Shown here one piece after another: positions 9,400-18,167 of a stretch of 64,000 bases of DNA. How positions within the stretch are numbered: the stretch's first letter is position 1; each line of letters starts with the position of its first letter. Below the pieces are notes generated by a model. It was not told where the DNA came from. It was given only the letters and a program-made list of their open reading frames with translations, and did not search any database. The position numbers were made by a program, and so were the translations under genes. The stretch covers positions 30,163-94,162 of the forward strand of contig NZ_PNHQ01000008.1 of assembly GCF_002871935.1 (NCBI RefSeq), read 5' to 3'. The stretch comes from Aerococcus viridans (GTDB lineage: Bacteria; Bacillota; Bacilli; Lactobacillales; Aerococcaceae).

Positions 9400-9852
9400 C
9401 TACACATGAACCCTTGTTTGCAATTCGATTTGGTATTGACCAATCATTTCTTCTGATTGATATAAGTTGTATGCCACCCGGGCATTAAAGGTTTCCGCAT
9501 CGTTTTGGTTTATAGTAAGTAAATTTAATTGTCCTTGGAAAGTAATTGCTTGCGTATCTGTCATATGGTAAAGGATATCTGTCTTTTTACCTTTGACCAA
9601 ATGCATTGTCGTTTCTATACCATTCCCTTGACGGCGGATAGTCACTTTGTCGTTAGCTTCAAATTTTAAACGAACCGCTATGATATTTTCGGTGATTTTT
9701 TCTTCATATTCAACATAAATAGCCTCGCCTACTTCATAGTAATAACCATTCGTTTTCGTGGTGAATTCCTCTTGCACTTGTTGTCCATCACGATCTTGCT
9801 GGATATAGTTTTTAACCTTTAACTGAATTTCTTGTTTACCAGCATTTGCCAT
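9400..9852 (-). CDS. DUF1934 (YwiB-like) beta-barrel protein
   Basis: 150-residue protein of the DUF1934 family, a calycin-like beta-barrel often encoded next to rpoE/pyrG or argS in Firmicutes. The sequence is rich in alternating beta-strand patterns (YYYEVGEAIYVEYEEKI, VRLKFEANDKVTIRRQG) and ends in a YQIELQTRVHV strand. No catalytic motif is visible and the function is unknown. The start ATG at 9852 follows AGAGGAGGTTGCCAA. It lies upstream of rpoE on the same strand with a 70-base gap. Confidence 0.75.
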   Translation of the reverse strand: MANAGKQEIQLKVKNYIQQDRDGQQVQEEFTTKTNGYYYEVGEAIYVEYEEKITENIIAVRLKFEANDKVTIRRQGNGIETTMHLVKGKKTDILYHMTDTQAITFQGQLNLLTINQNDAETFNARVAYNLYQSEEMIGQYQIELQTRVHV

Positions 9853-10021
9853 TTGGCAACCTCCTCTAAATTCATCATTGTATGCATATTTTACCCTCCC
9901 TATTCTAACATGATTCCCTAGGACTTCAAAGATTGTATGTTGGTGAAACCACCGCCAAATAGGGGAAATAGCTACTTTTATGTTACAATATAAGCAAATT
10001 AGTGGAAAGGACTTTCACATC

Positions 10022-10894
10022 ATGTTTGATGTTTTTAAAACAAGCGACAAACCGCTAAATATGGCGGTCTATAAAGATATCACTAAAAATCAGGATGCCT
10101 ATAATTTAAATGAGGCAGACCAAGTTTTACTGCCCTTTGCGGTAGACGATGCTATCCTAAATGCAATCAATCAAGGGAATTTTGAAGCTCCATTAGCTAT
10201 TCATTTTTGGCCAACACGCCCAACAGTAATTCTTGGTGGCATGGATACTCGCTTACCCAAATTTAACCAGGCCATAACTTGGTTATATAAAAGCCAGAAT
10301 ATTTTACCGGTGGTACGTCCTGCTGGGGGACTAGCGGTAGTTTCAGACCCAAATGTCTTAAATGTAACCCTATTAATGGATACACAAAATCATGCCTTCA
10401 CCATTGACCAAGCTTATGAATTCATTGTTGCCCTTCTACAAGAGATGATGGATGAATACGGACTTATATTAGAGGTCGGGGAAGTAGCAACATCGTACTG
10501 TCCAGGGAAATATGATGTATCGATTAATGAGCAAAAGGTAGCCGGCATCGCCCAACGTCGAATTGGGCATGCGGTAGGTATTTATCTTTACATGTCAATT
10601 ACTGGTGATCAAACCAGTCGCGGACAATTAATCGCTGATATGTATCAAAAGGGACATGCGGACCAAGATGAAAAAGGGCGCTATCCTCAAGTTGATCCTA
10701 GTGTCATGGCGAATCTGTCTGACTTTTCAAACATTGATTCCGTTGAGCAATTTATGGAGCAATTGCTAGCAGTTATCGCTCATGCTGGTGTCAACTTAAG
10801 CGAAAGAAAACATAGCGAATTAGATACGGCGACATATATTGAGCGGATGCAAAAGCGCAACCAAGCGCTCTACGATATATTGGCTGACAAGTAG
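10022..10894 (+). CDS. lipL: Octanoyl-[GcvH]:protein N-octanoyltransferase (LipL-like)
   Basis: 290-residue member of the BPL/LplA/LipB fold. RPAGGLAVVSDPNVLN (about residues 98-113) is the family signature and SYCPGKYDVSINEQKVAGIAQRR (about 160-182) has the single Cys expected for the acyl intermediate of LipL, which moves octanoate from GcvH to E2 subunits. Lipoate-protein ligase would be the main alternative; the Cys favours LipL. Start chosen at 10022 because GGAAAGGAC precedes it; an upstream ATG at 9980 overlaps a TACAAT element. The next gene is an HD protein, the same pairing as ywfL-ywfO of Bacillus subtilis. Confidence 0.8.
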   Translation: MFDVFKTSDKPLNMAVYKDITKNQDAYNLNEADQVLLPFAVDDAILNAINQGNFEAPLAIHFWPTRPTVILGGMDTRLPKFNQAITWLYKSQNILPVVRPAGGLAVVSDPNVLNVTLLMDTQNHAFTIDQAYEFIVALLQEMMDEYGLILEVGEVATSYCPGKYDVSINEQKVAGIAQRRIGHAVGIYLYMSITGDQTSRGQLIADMYQKGHADQDEKGRYPQVDPSVMANLSDFSNIDSVEQFMEQLLAVIAHAGVNLSERKHSELDTATYIERMQKRNQALYDILADK

Positions 10895-10956
10895 ACAGGA
10901 ATCGTTCTTTTTCACGTATAAATATAGTAAAGAAGCGTTTATTAAAGGAGGTTTTT

Positions 10957-12348
10957 ATGAGTATTCTAGAGGCTAGTAAACGTATACCGGAGAAGGTCTT
11001 TCGAGATCCCGTACATGACTATATACATGTCCAACATCAAGTCATTATGGATTTAATTAATACTAAGGAAATGCAACGGCTTCGTCGAATTAAGCAGATG
11101 GGAACGGCTTCTTATACCTTCCACGGAGCAGAGCATTCTCGTTTTAGCCATTCTTTAGGTGTTTATGAGATTGCTCGAAAGATTTGTGATAAATTCGTAC
11201 GTAATGATGCGGTAGAAGATGGTGGTGCTTGGGACGATAGTGAGCGACTGTTGGTTTTATGTGCCGCACTCTTACATGATATTGGTCATGGCCCATTCTC
11301 ACATACTTTTGAAAATATTTTCGATACCGACCACGAAAAGATGACACAAGAAATTATTTTATCTGAAGCGACTGAAGTCAACCAGGTATTACGTAGTGTA
11401 GCAGCCGACTTCCCTAACCAAGTAGCTGCTGTGATTGATAAAACATATCCTAATCCGCAAGTAGTCCAGTTGATTTCTAGTCAAATTGATGCGGACCGAA
11501 TGGACTACCTTTTACGTGATTCATATTTTTCTGGGACGAATTACGGTAATTTTGATTTGAGTAGGATCCTACGTGTGATGCAACCTTATGAGGACGGTAT
11601 TCGCTTTGCTTATAATGGTATGCATGCTGTAGAAGATTATATTACTAGCCGTTACCAGATGTATATGCAAGTCTATTTTCATCCTGTATCAAGAGGTATG
11701 GAAATGTTACTACATCACTTGCTGAAACGAGCACAGGAGTTGTTCTTAACAAAAGATACTTTTATCAGTCGAGATACTTATGCACCTTTTCTAGAACCAT
11801 TTTTCACTCAGGATTGGACACTTGAAGACTATCTGCGCTTAGATGATGGCGTCTTACAAACCTATTTCCAACACTGGGTTGTCTATGCAGAAGATCCCGT
11901 ATTGCGGGACTTAGCTGACCGCTTCATCAACCGAAAACCATTTAAGTCAGTTACTTATAATGTAGACGAAAACCAAGCTGACCTTAAAACTTTAATTGAT
12001 TTGGTTGGTAAATTAGGCTATGACATCCGTTATTACGTAGCGATGAATTCGCGTTTTGACTTACCATATGATTTCTACCGACCTAGTGCAGAGAAACCGC
12101 GCACTCAAATTGAATTGGTTGAGAAGAATGGCCATATGATTGAGCTATCACAAGCTTCTAGTTTGATTGCAGCTTTTACTGGACAGCAACGCGGTGATGA
12201 ACGATTATTTCTACCAAACGAATTATTTTATGGGAAAAACCGCGATAACATTACCTTATTCGAACCAATCTTAAAACAGATTCACGCTATGACAAAAACA
12301 GGTACAATTACCCCATTGGATGAGAATTTACGAGACACATTGCTATAA
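10957..12348 (+). CDS. HD-domain phosphohydrolase (YwfO/dNTPase-like)
   Basis: 463-residue HD protein. The metal site is visible as HSRFSHSLGV (first His) and AALLHDIGHGPFSHTFE (HD pair) at about 55-125, followed by the D of QIDADRMDYLLRDS near 188. These match the YwfO family, related to SAMHD1 and bacterial dGTPases that remove triphosphate from dNTPs. The substrate is not fixed by sequence. ATG at 10957 follows AAAGGAGG with good spacing. It lies 62 bases after lipL on the same strand. Confidence 0.85.
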   Translation: MSILEASKRIPEKVFRDPVHDYIHVQHQVIMDLINTKEMQRLRRIKQMGTASYTFHGAEHSRFSHSLGVYEIARKICDKFVRNDAVEDGGAWDDSERLLVLCAALLHDIGHGPFSHTFENIFDTDHEKMTQEIILSEATEVNQVLRSVAADFPNQVAAVIDKTYPNPQVVQLISSQIDADRMDYLLRDSYFSGTNYGNFDLSRILRVMQPYEDGIRFAYNGMHAVEDYITSRYQMYMQVYFHPVSRGMEMLLHHLLKRAQELFLTKDTFISRDTYAPFLEPFFTQDWTLEDYLRLDDGVLQTYFQHWVVYAEDPVLRDLADRFINRKPFKSVTYNVDENQADLKTLIDLVGKLGYDIRYYVAMNSRFDLPYDFYRPSAEKPRTQIELVEKNGHMIELSQASSLIAAFTGQQRGDERLFLPNELFYGKNRDNITLFEPILKQIHAMTKTGTITPLDENLRDTLL

Positions 12349-12360
12349 AGAGATAGCAGG

Positions 12361-12391
12361 AGGCTTACATGTTAACTTTGTAAGCTTTTTC
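12361..12391 (+). terminator. Terminator after the HD gene
   Basis: GCTTACA (12363-12369) pairs with TGTAAGC (12378-12384), followed by TTTTT. It separates the HD gene from the aldo/keto reductase. Confidence 0.6.
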
Positions 12392-12421
12392 ATTTATAAT
12401 ATTGATAATGGAGGTGGCAAT

Positions 12422-13261
12422 ATGGAAAATATTCGCTTATACAATGGTGTAGATATGCCCCAACTAGGTTTTGGTGTCTTTTTGATCAAAGACTATTCAG
12501 AATGTGAACGGTCCGTTGTAGATGCTTTGGCATCAGGATACCGGTCTATTGACACAGCCCAATTCTACCAAAATGAAGAGGCTGTCGGTTCAGGATTAGC
12601 AAAGTCAGATGTACCACGTGAAGAAATCTTCTTAACTACAAAAATTTGGCCAAGTGATTACGGAGAAGAGAAAACGTATGATGCTGTTTTAGGCTCTCTT
12701 AACCGCTTAGGGACTGATTATTTAGATTTAGTCTTATTACATCAGCCATTTGGTGATTACTTTGGTGCTTGGCGGGCCTTAGGAAAACATTACCGTCAAG
12801 GGATTATCCGGGCCATTGGAATATCCAACTTTTACCCTGGACGCTACCAAGATTTCGTACACTTTGTAGATATCAAGCCAATGGTCAACCAAGTGGAAAC
12901 ACATATTTTCTACCAACAAGAAGAATTACAAAGAGTGATGGCACCTTACGGAACTGTGCTTGAAGCTTGGGGTCCACTTGCACAAGGGAATCATGATTTC
13001 TTTAACCATGCAGAAATTAAAGCTATTGGTGACAAATACGGTAAATCTAATAGTCAAATTGGACTGCGATTCTTACTACAATCAGGTTATGTAGTGATTC
13101 CAAAAACTACCCATAAAAAACGAATGGATGAAAACTTTAATATCTTCGACTTTGAATTATCAAAAGATGATATGGCTAAGTTAAAAGCTTTAGATACTGG
13201 TCAGCCAAATCAACCCCCTCATTGGGATCCAGAAAGAGTCAAACAAATTCTAAGCAAATGA
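12422..13261 (+). CDS. Aldo/keto reductase
   Basis: 279-residue NADPH-dependent carbonyl reductase with the AKR catalytic tetrad: Asp in YRSIDTAQFY, Tyr five residues on, Lys in LTTKIWPSDY and His in VLLHQPFGD. GISNFYP and the C-terminal IPKTTHKKRMDEN bind the cofactor. It resembles the 2,5-diketo-gluconate/glyoxal reductase group (YtbE/YvgN type), so it may detoxify methylglyoxal or other aldehydes. Start at 12422 has GGAGGTGGCAAT upstream; the longer frame from 12320 overlaps the HD gene and a terminator and is rejected. Confidence 0.9.
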   Translation: MENIRLYNGVDMPQLGFGVFLIKDYSECERSVVDALASGYRSIDTAQFYQNEEAVGSGLAKSDVPREEIFLTTKIWPSDYGEEKTYDAVLGSLNRLGTDYLDLVLLHQPFGDYFGAWRALGKHYRQGIIRAIGISNFYPGRYQDFVHFVDIKPMVNQVETHIFYQQEELQRVMAPYGTVLEAWGPLAQGNHDFFNHAEIKAIGDKYGKSNSQIGLRFLLQSGYVVIPKTTHKKRMDENFNIFDFELSKDDMAKLKALDTGQPNQPPHWDPERVKQILSK

Positions 13262-13263
13262 AA

Positions 13264-13311
13264 TAAAGCGTAGAGAATGTCGTATTTCGGCCACATCCTC
13301 TACGCTTTTAA
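13264..13311 (+). terminator. Terminator of the aldo/keto reductase
   Basis: AAGCGTAGAG and CTCTACGCTT arms with a short inner stem TGT/ACA, followed by TTTA. Confidence 0.8.
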
Positions 13312-13411
13312 ATAGTTGAATTATTTAAGCTACTTTCATTACAGGTTTTCTTGCTTCTGATCTTACTGGTGAATACTGTCTTGTAGGTATTAAAGCCAGT
13401 TTAAAGGCACT

Positions 13412-13585
13412 AAGAGAGGCTGGGACAAAAATGTCTCAGCCTCTCTTTGCTATATAAGAACGTTTATAATTTGGTTCCAAAAGTCAGCATTGTCCGAGAC
13501 TGCCCAAATGTCTCCAATAACATTTCATTATTGTTCGGCTTTTAGTCTAGTACGTCAATTCTAAACGACTTTTGTCTCACCTCTT
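13412..13585. repeat. MITE-like intergenic repeat with GAGGCTGGGACAAAA ends
   Basis: The left end (13412-13447) is a hairpin GAGAGGCTGGGAC/GTCTCAGCCTCTC. The right end (13563-13585) reads, as reverse complement, AGAGGTGAGACAAAAGTCG, an imperfect inverted copy of the left end. About 120 bases of non-coding sequence lie between. This sequence type is familiar from intergenic regions of many Lactobacillales, so I read it as a dispersed non-autonomous element. It fills the space between two convergent genes. Confidence 0.55.
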
Positions 13586-13597
13586 ATGCATCATCCA

Positions 13598-14749
13598 CTA
13601 TATGTCTTGCATAAAGGCTGCCATCCTGTCCATAGCGACTGCGATATCCTCGTCGGATGCTGCATATGAGAAACGGAAGTAACCTTGACCTCCTGGTCCA
13701 AAAGCAGAGCCAGGAATGACACCAACTTTGGCTTTTCTTGCTAAATCTAAAACAAAGGTTTGGTCATCATCACCGTATTTAGCTGGTATACGAGGGAAGA
13801 CGTAAAAGGCCCCTGCTGGATGCGGTATATCTATACCCATAGCAGACATTCGTTCTACAATCATCTTGCGGCGTCGATCATATGCTGCCTTCATCTCATC
13901 AATAGCTTGATCTCCATCATTATAAGCTGCGACACCAGCCCATTGGTCCGGCGTTGATACACACGTTACCATGGTTTGGAAAATTTTAAACATCTCTTCG
14001 TATAGGTGCGAAGGAATGTGTAAGAAACCAAGCCTAAAACCAGTCATCGCATAAGATTTTGATGCTCCTGCAAGTAAAATCGTCCGATCTGGTAACTCCT
14101 GTACCATTGAATAGTGATCATCTTCATAAACTAAATCGCCATATATTTCATCAGATAAAATATAGACATCCGGATATCTACGTAAAACATCCGCTAAAGC
14201 CTTTACTTGGTCTTTAGAGTAGCAAGTACCAGTAGGATTATTGGGATAGTTTAACATCAATAGTTTAACTTCAGGATGTGCTTGTAATTGACTTTCTAAA
14301 ACTTCAGGTGTCAAGATGAAATCATCTAAAGAAGTGTCGACCTTAATGGTTTCCCCTCCAGAAAGAATAGAAGAATAGCCATATAAAGGGAAATATGGTG
14401 ATGGAATCAACACTTTGTCCCCCGGATTTAGCAAGGTCATCATTGTAATCATAAACCCTTGACTTGCCCCTACCGTAATCATAATTTGTTGCCAGTTTAA
14501 GTCTAGTTGATGACGACGTTTGTAAAAGTGGGCAATCGCTTGTCGCAACTCCAGTAAACCATCCGAAGCTGCGTAATGGGTGTAGTTCTTATCCAAAGCT
14601 TCTTTCATTGCATCTTTGACAAATTCTGGCACATCAAAATTCGGCTCTCCAATGGTAAAAGACAACAAGTCAGGAATCGATGAAACCTGTACATCAAAAG
14701 CCCGAATTTCTGATGGTGTAATCTGCTTTAATCGCTCATTGATCATCAT
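13598..14749 (-). CDS. PLP-dependent aminotransferase, class I/II
   Basis: 383-residue fold-type I aminotransferase. It has FTIGEPNFDVP near the start, YPNNPTGT near 165, the DEIY block and the PLP lysine in LLAGASKSYAMTGFRLG near 225. The length and sequence resemble the PatA/AraT group (aromatic, or N-acetyl-diaminopimelate aminotransferase). The substrate cannot be fixed. Start ATG at 14749 is preceded by AAAGGATTTTAGTGAT; an ATG one codon later is equally possible. It is transcribed alone. Confidence 0.88.
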   Translation of the reverse strand: MMINERLKQITPSEIRAFDVQVSSIPDLLSFTIGEPNFDVPEFVKDAMKEALDKNYTHYAASDGLLELRQAIAHFYKRRHQLDLNWQQIMITVGASQGFMITMMTLLNPGDKVLIPSPYFPLYGYSSILSGGETIKVDTSLDDFILTPEVLESQLQAHPEVKLLMLNYPNNPTGTCYSKDQVKALADVLRRYPDVYILSDEIYGDLVYEDDHYSMVQELPDRTILLAGASKSYAMTGFRLGFLHIPSHLYEEMFKIFQTMVTCVSTPDQWAGVAAYNDGDQAIDEMKAAYDRRRKMIVERMSAMGIDIPHPAGAFYVFPRIPAKYGDDDQTFVLDLARKAKVGVIPGSAFGPGGQGYFRFSYAASDEDIAVAMDRMAAFMQDI

Positions 14750-14950
14750 ATCACTAAAATCCTTTCATTAATCTACAATTTTCCCAACCATATATTTCCT
14801 ATATTGTAGCACTCATTCCGTTAAACCATGATGCTTTTTCTCAACCTATTGGTAAAAGGGCAATTCTTAAGCTTTAAAAATTACAAAAGATTTAAAAGCT
14901 ACCGCTATGGGTCTGACTTTTGGTAGTATATAATGAAAAGGAAGTGCATT

Positions 14951-14992
14951 ATAAGGGATGTGCTGACAAAAATGCTTCAGCCCTTTTTCTAA
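14951..14992 (+). promoter_or_regulatory. Leader hairpin resembling a terminator/attenuator
   Basis: Upstream of the membrane protein gene, GCTGA and TCAGC around CAAAAATGCT, with GGG/CCC outside, are followed by TTTTT. The core GCTGACAAAAATG resembles the end of the repeat at 13412. It could be a leader attenuator or a leftover of the same repeat family. Confidence 0.35.
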
Positions 14993-15029
14993 ATCAATAT
15001 ATCAAGTGTAATAATGAGGAGTGTATACG

Positions 15030-16097
15030 ATGGCACAACGAAGATATAATACGGATGCGGATGTGGACCAAATGCAAACTCTGCGGGCGGAAACACATAA
15101 AAAAGCCAATGCGCTATCGTCGGATATGCGATCCTTCTTCCAGGATTGTGAAGGGTATTTTTTAACGAGTGCTCCGGCGCAACTCGCAATTTATCAAGAA
15201 TTATCAAAATTAGTAGACCGATTACAGGTAGCGGAATTAAGACAAATTTCAGCCGAAGAAGTGTTAGGCATGTCAGGGGAAGATTATTGTAAGTTAACCC
15301 TACGTCGTTTAAACGTTGAGCGTTATGATTTTAGCTTGTCTAAGTATGTTCCAGCAGTTTTATCTTTTATTATATTAACCTTAACCATTTATGCGACTTA
15401 TATGTTTATCGCTGGCTTTGTTTGGTGGGGAGACTTTTCCTCAGCTATTCAGATGCCTGTAGCGGTGTCTATTCTGGGTTTGCCCTTACAAGTTTTCGTT
15501 ATTTTTACAGCACTTTTCTTCTGGGTAACTTTCAAACGTCATACGTCTTTTGGCCGTAAATGGTACCAAGATTTTAATATACTATATTTATTGGCGGGTA
15601 TATTTGCTAGTATACTAGTCTTCACCTTACCTTATATCATCCACACTTACCAAGTAGCACAAGTAAACTTCCCTGTTTGGTTGGTTTGGTTAGTGGCTGT
15701 TATTGCGGTTGCCCACTACTTCTTGGTAGCCCATTTTAATGTTGGTGATAAGGTAGATTCATGGATTTCAAACCGCGCTGCACAGACAACCTTAAGTGAA
15801 GATGATACTTACTCCCCAACACTGGGCACTTATCTAACCGGTCAACCTGGAAATGATGATAAGGATTTAACGCCTGTTCGGGAATTAGACCAAACACCCG
15901 AGAGTGAAGAAAAAACAGGGGTTTCTGATGAACCTATGCGCTTGAATAATTTGTGGAACACCATCATGTTAAAACGACCAATCATCAACCGAAAGACATA
16001 CCGGGAGATGCAAGAGCGTCAAGAACGCGATGTAGTCTCTGATAAAGACGATAAAAAACATAAGGAAAATCAAAAAAATAATCAACGCCGCAAATAA
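15030..16097 (+). CDS. Multi-pass membrane protein of unknown function
   Basis: 355 residues. The N-terminal 100 residues are soluble and helical (MAQRRYNTDADVDQMQ, LSKLVDRLQVAELRQIS). Four membrane helices follow at about 105-255. The C-terminal 100 residues are charged and probably disordered, ending in many K, N and Q residues. The layout suggests a DUF1129-like lactobacillar membrane protein, but I cannot confirm that. Start ATG at 15030 has GAGGAG eight bases upstream. The flavoenzyme gene starts 29 bases later and is probably co-transcribed. Confidence 0.65.
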   Translation: MAQRRYNTDADVDQMQTLRAETHKKANALSSDMRSFFQDCEGYFLTSAPAQLAIYQELSKLVDRLQVAELRQISAEEVLGMSGEDYCKLTLRRLNVERYDFSLSKYVPAVLSFIILTLTIYATYMFIAGFVWWGDFSSAIQMPVAVSILGLPLQVFVIFTALFFWVTFKRHTSFGRKWYQDFNILYLLAGIFASILVFTLPYIIHTYQVAQVNFPVWLVWLVAVIAVAHYFLVAHFNVGDKVDSWISNRAAQTTLSEDDTYSPTLGTYLTGQPGNDDKDLTPVRELDQTPESEEKTGVSDEPMRLNNLWNTIMLKRPIINRKTYREMQERQERDVVSDKDDKKHKENQKNNQRRK

Positions 16098-16126
16098 TGA
16101 CGACAAATAGTAAAGGAGTTCGCTAA

Positions 16127-17230
16127 GTGAAGATAGCAGTAATAGGTGGCGGGATCGTTGGATCTACCGCTGCCTTTTATTTAACAAAAGACCATGAGGT
16201 CACTTTATATGATGATGGAACGGGACAAGCAACCAAGGCTGCTGCCGGAATTATCTGTCCGTGGTTCTCTAAGCGTCGTAACAAACCCTGGTATCGTCTC
16301 GCTAATGGCGGTGCGCACTTTTATCTGGATCTATTAAAGGATTTAGCGGACGCAGGTATCAACAGTCAGGCTTATCAACAAAAAACAACTTGGCTGTTAA
16401 AGAAGAAGGCGAAATTAATTGATGATTTAATGACCATTGCCGAAAAACGCCAAGAAGGCGCACCGTTAATCCAAGAAATTAACAAGTTATCCCCAAGTTA
16501 TCAACAGGATAAATTTCCTTATTTCCATTATCAACATGACCTCATTGAAACGGATGGCGGTGCGGTAGTAGATGGTCATGATTTATGTCAGGATTTAATT
16601 GCCGCAGCGAATGGGGAAAATCTAAAAGTCGTGAATTGTCGGGCTGATTTAACTTTCTTATACGATGGTAAAGTTATGGTGAAAAATGACCAAGAAGTCT
16701 ATGATACCGTGGTTTTAGCAACTGGTGCTTGGTTAGGTCAGGTGCTTGAACCCTTAGGATATCAAGTCGATATCCGCCCACAAAAGGGACAATTGGCGGT
16801 GATTGAAACTGACTGGGATACCCAACAATTGCCATTAATTATGCCTGAAGGTGAAGGCGACTTTATCCCCCATTTAGATGGCAAAATATTTGTAGGCGCC
16901 AGCCATGAAGATGATAAAGATTTTGACTTATCCACAGATCCCAGTCAATTAGAGGATATCTTTTCCACAATTTATCAACTGATCCCAGAACTGGCAACTT
17001 ATCCAGTTACAGACTATAAAGTAGGTAGCCGTGCCTATAGCTCTGACTATGCACCCTTCTATGGTTCATTGCCTGACCGGCCAAATGTTTATCTGGCATC
17101 CGGCTTGGGTTCATCCGGTTTAACCACCGGCCCTTTGATTGCTAGAGAAATTGTCCGGATGATCAATCAGGAAACACCTCAGCTAGATCCCACTGACTAT
17201 GCAGTAGAAAAATATATCCACATAAAATAA
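16127..17230 (+). CDS. FAD-dependent oxidoreductase, DAO family
   Basis: 367-residue DAO-type flavoprotein related to glycine oxidase and D-amino-acid dehydrogenase. The FAD-binding motif MKIAVIGGGIVGSTAAFYL opens the protein, VVLATGAWLG is at about 195 and the C-terminal GLGSSGLTTGPLIA binds the flavin phosphate. Such enzymes oxidise amino or imino acids. The substrate is not evident and no thi genes are near. The start is a GTG at 16127 with AAAGGAG eight bases upstream. Confidence 0.85.
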   Translation: MKIAVIGGGIVGSTAAFYLTKDHEVTLYDDGTGQATKAAAGIICPWFSKRRNKPWYRLANGGAHFYLDLLKDLADAGINSQAYQQKTTWLLKKKAKLIDDLMTIAEKRQEGAPLIQEINKLSPSYQQDKFPYFHYQHDLIETDGGAVVDGHDLCQDLIAAANGENLKVVNCRADLTFLYDGKVMVKNDQEVYDTVVLATGAWLGQVLEPLGYQVDIRPQKGQLAVIETDWDTQQLPLIMPEGEGDFIPHLDGKIFVGASHEDDKDFDLSTDPSQLEDIFSTIYQLIPELATYPVTDYKVGSRAYSSDYAPFYGSLPDRPNVYLASGLGSSGLTTGPLIAREIVRMINQETPQLDPTDYAVEKYIHIK

Positions 17231-17233
17231 ATA

Positions 17234-17268
17234 AAATCCCCTCTGACAAAAATCAGAGGGGATTTCTT
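17234..17268 (+). terminator. Terminator of the DAO gene
   Basis: AAATCCCCTCTGA and TCAGAGGGGATTT arms around CAAAAA, then a T-rich tail. Confidence 0.85.
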
Positions 17269-17319
17269 CATTTCTAATATTGTGTATAACTTGTTAAAAA
17301 GGAATCCTAGCCACTAAAA

Positions 17320-17345
17320 AAGACGCAGACAAACGTCTACGCTTT
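17320..17345 (-). terminator. Terminator at the end of the mscL 3' region
   Basis: On the minus strand AGACG and CGTCT pair and are followed by TTTTTT. It lies about 290 bases beyond the mscL stop, so the repeats in between belong to the mscL transcript or to a separate RNA. Confidence 0.6.
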
Positions 17346-17390
17346 CAAAGTTGTCATTAGGATAGTAACCAGAGCGTTGACGCTCACACT

Positions 17391-17634
17391 CATCCTTTAT
17401 AGTCGAGTTCGTTCGACCAGCTCAAGTCCACTTCAGAATAGTTTGTTTCACACTTTGTGTGCTACGGCACTATTCTTCCAGTGTTGTTGAGCTTAACGGT
17501 CTCACTCTCATCCTTTATAGTCGAGCTCCAAATGTCAGACTCGTGCCACTTCAGGATTAGGCTGCGTGATTTTTAATCACTCCGTCTAATCCTTCCACTG
17601 TTACGAGTCTTAGCGACATTTGTCACATCCTTTA
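17391..17634 (-). repeat. Two tandem 117-bp structured repeats downstream of mscL
   Basis: The plus-strand word CATCCTTTA occurs at 17391, 17509 and 17626, a period of 117-118 bases. Each unit starts CATCCTTTATAGTCGAG and can form three nested stems with an internal loop between CCACTTCAG and CTTCCA. The stem bases differ between units but stay paired: AGCTCAA/TTGAGCT versus AGACTCGT/ACGAGTCT, GAATAG/CTATTC versus GGATTAG/CTAATCC, GACC/GGTC versus AAATGTC/GACATTT. This is covariation and points to RNA structure. The array starts at the last bases of the mscL stop codon. A third, partial unit continues to the terminator at 17320. Confidence 0.75.
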
Positions 17635-18033
17635 TTTTTTGTTTTGTTCTTTTAGTAAGTCACGGATTTCTGTTAATAGTAATTCTTGGCTATCCACAAG
17701 TGCTACTTCGTCGTCTTCTTCAACGCTGTCTTCTTCATTATCGAACTGGCTCTTCAATGTTGCTACTGCTTTCATCACAAAGAACAATACCAATGCGATG
17801 ATTAAGAAAGTGATCACTGCTTGGATGAAGTTACCTATTGTTAATACAGCTGAACCTAATTGAACTGTGATAGAAGTAAAGTCTGTTGACCCCAAAAACA
17901 ATCCAACAAATGGCATAATAATATCACTTACTAATGAGTTCACGATAGCAGTAAAGGCAGTCGCCATTACAACCCCGATAGCCATGTCTAAAACGTTACC
18001 TTTAGCGATAAAATCGCGGAATTCTTTAATCAT
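17632..18033 (-). CDS. mscL: Large-conductance mechanosensitive channel
   Basis: MscL opens under membrane tension to release solutes during hypo-osmotic shock. The 133-residue protein starts with the amphipathic helix MIKEFRDFIAKGNVLDMAIGVVM, has two membrane helices (about 15-45 and 65-95) joined by a periplasm-facing loop, and ends in a charged cytoplasmic helix LLTEIRDLLKEQNKK. Length is normal. ATG at 18033 follows GGGAGGAAATGAA. Unusual RNA repeats follow its stop codon. Confidence 0.97.
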   Translation of the reverse strand: MIKEFRDFIAKGNVLDMAIGVVMATAFTAIVNSLVSDIIMPFVGLFLGSTDFTSITVQLGSAVLTIGNFIQAVITFLIIALVLFFVMKAVATLKSQFDNEEDSVEEDDEVALVDSQELLLTEIRDLLKEQNKK

Positions 18034-18104
18034 TTCATTTCCTCCCTAATATAACATATACTTAATACACACTCTGTTATTAAACCATAATGGTCTTTTC
18101 TTGT

Positions 18105-18152
18105 AAAAAAATAGCCTAAAATCATACAAAAAAAGTACAATTTTAGGCTAAA
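18105..18152 (-). terminator. Terminator of the yabA-to-ydcF operon
   Basis: TAGCCTAAAAT (18112-18122) pairs with ATTTTAGGCTA (18140-18150). On the minus strand TTTTTTT follows. Confidence 0.8.
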
Positions 18153-18167
18153 TATTATAATATTGTA

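Noticed and set aside
14920..15165. 81-codon frame upstream of the membrane protein gene
   Set aside because: It runs through the leader hairpin and into the membrane protein gene in another frame, and has no ribosome binding site.
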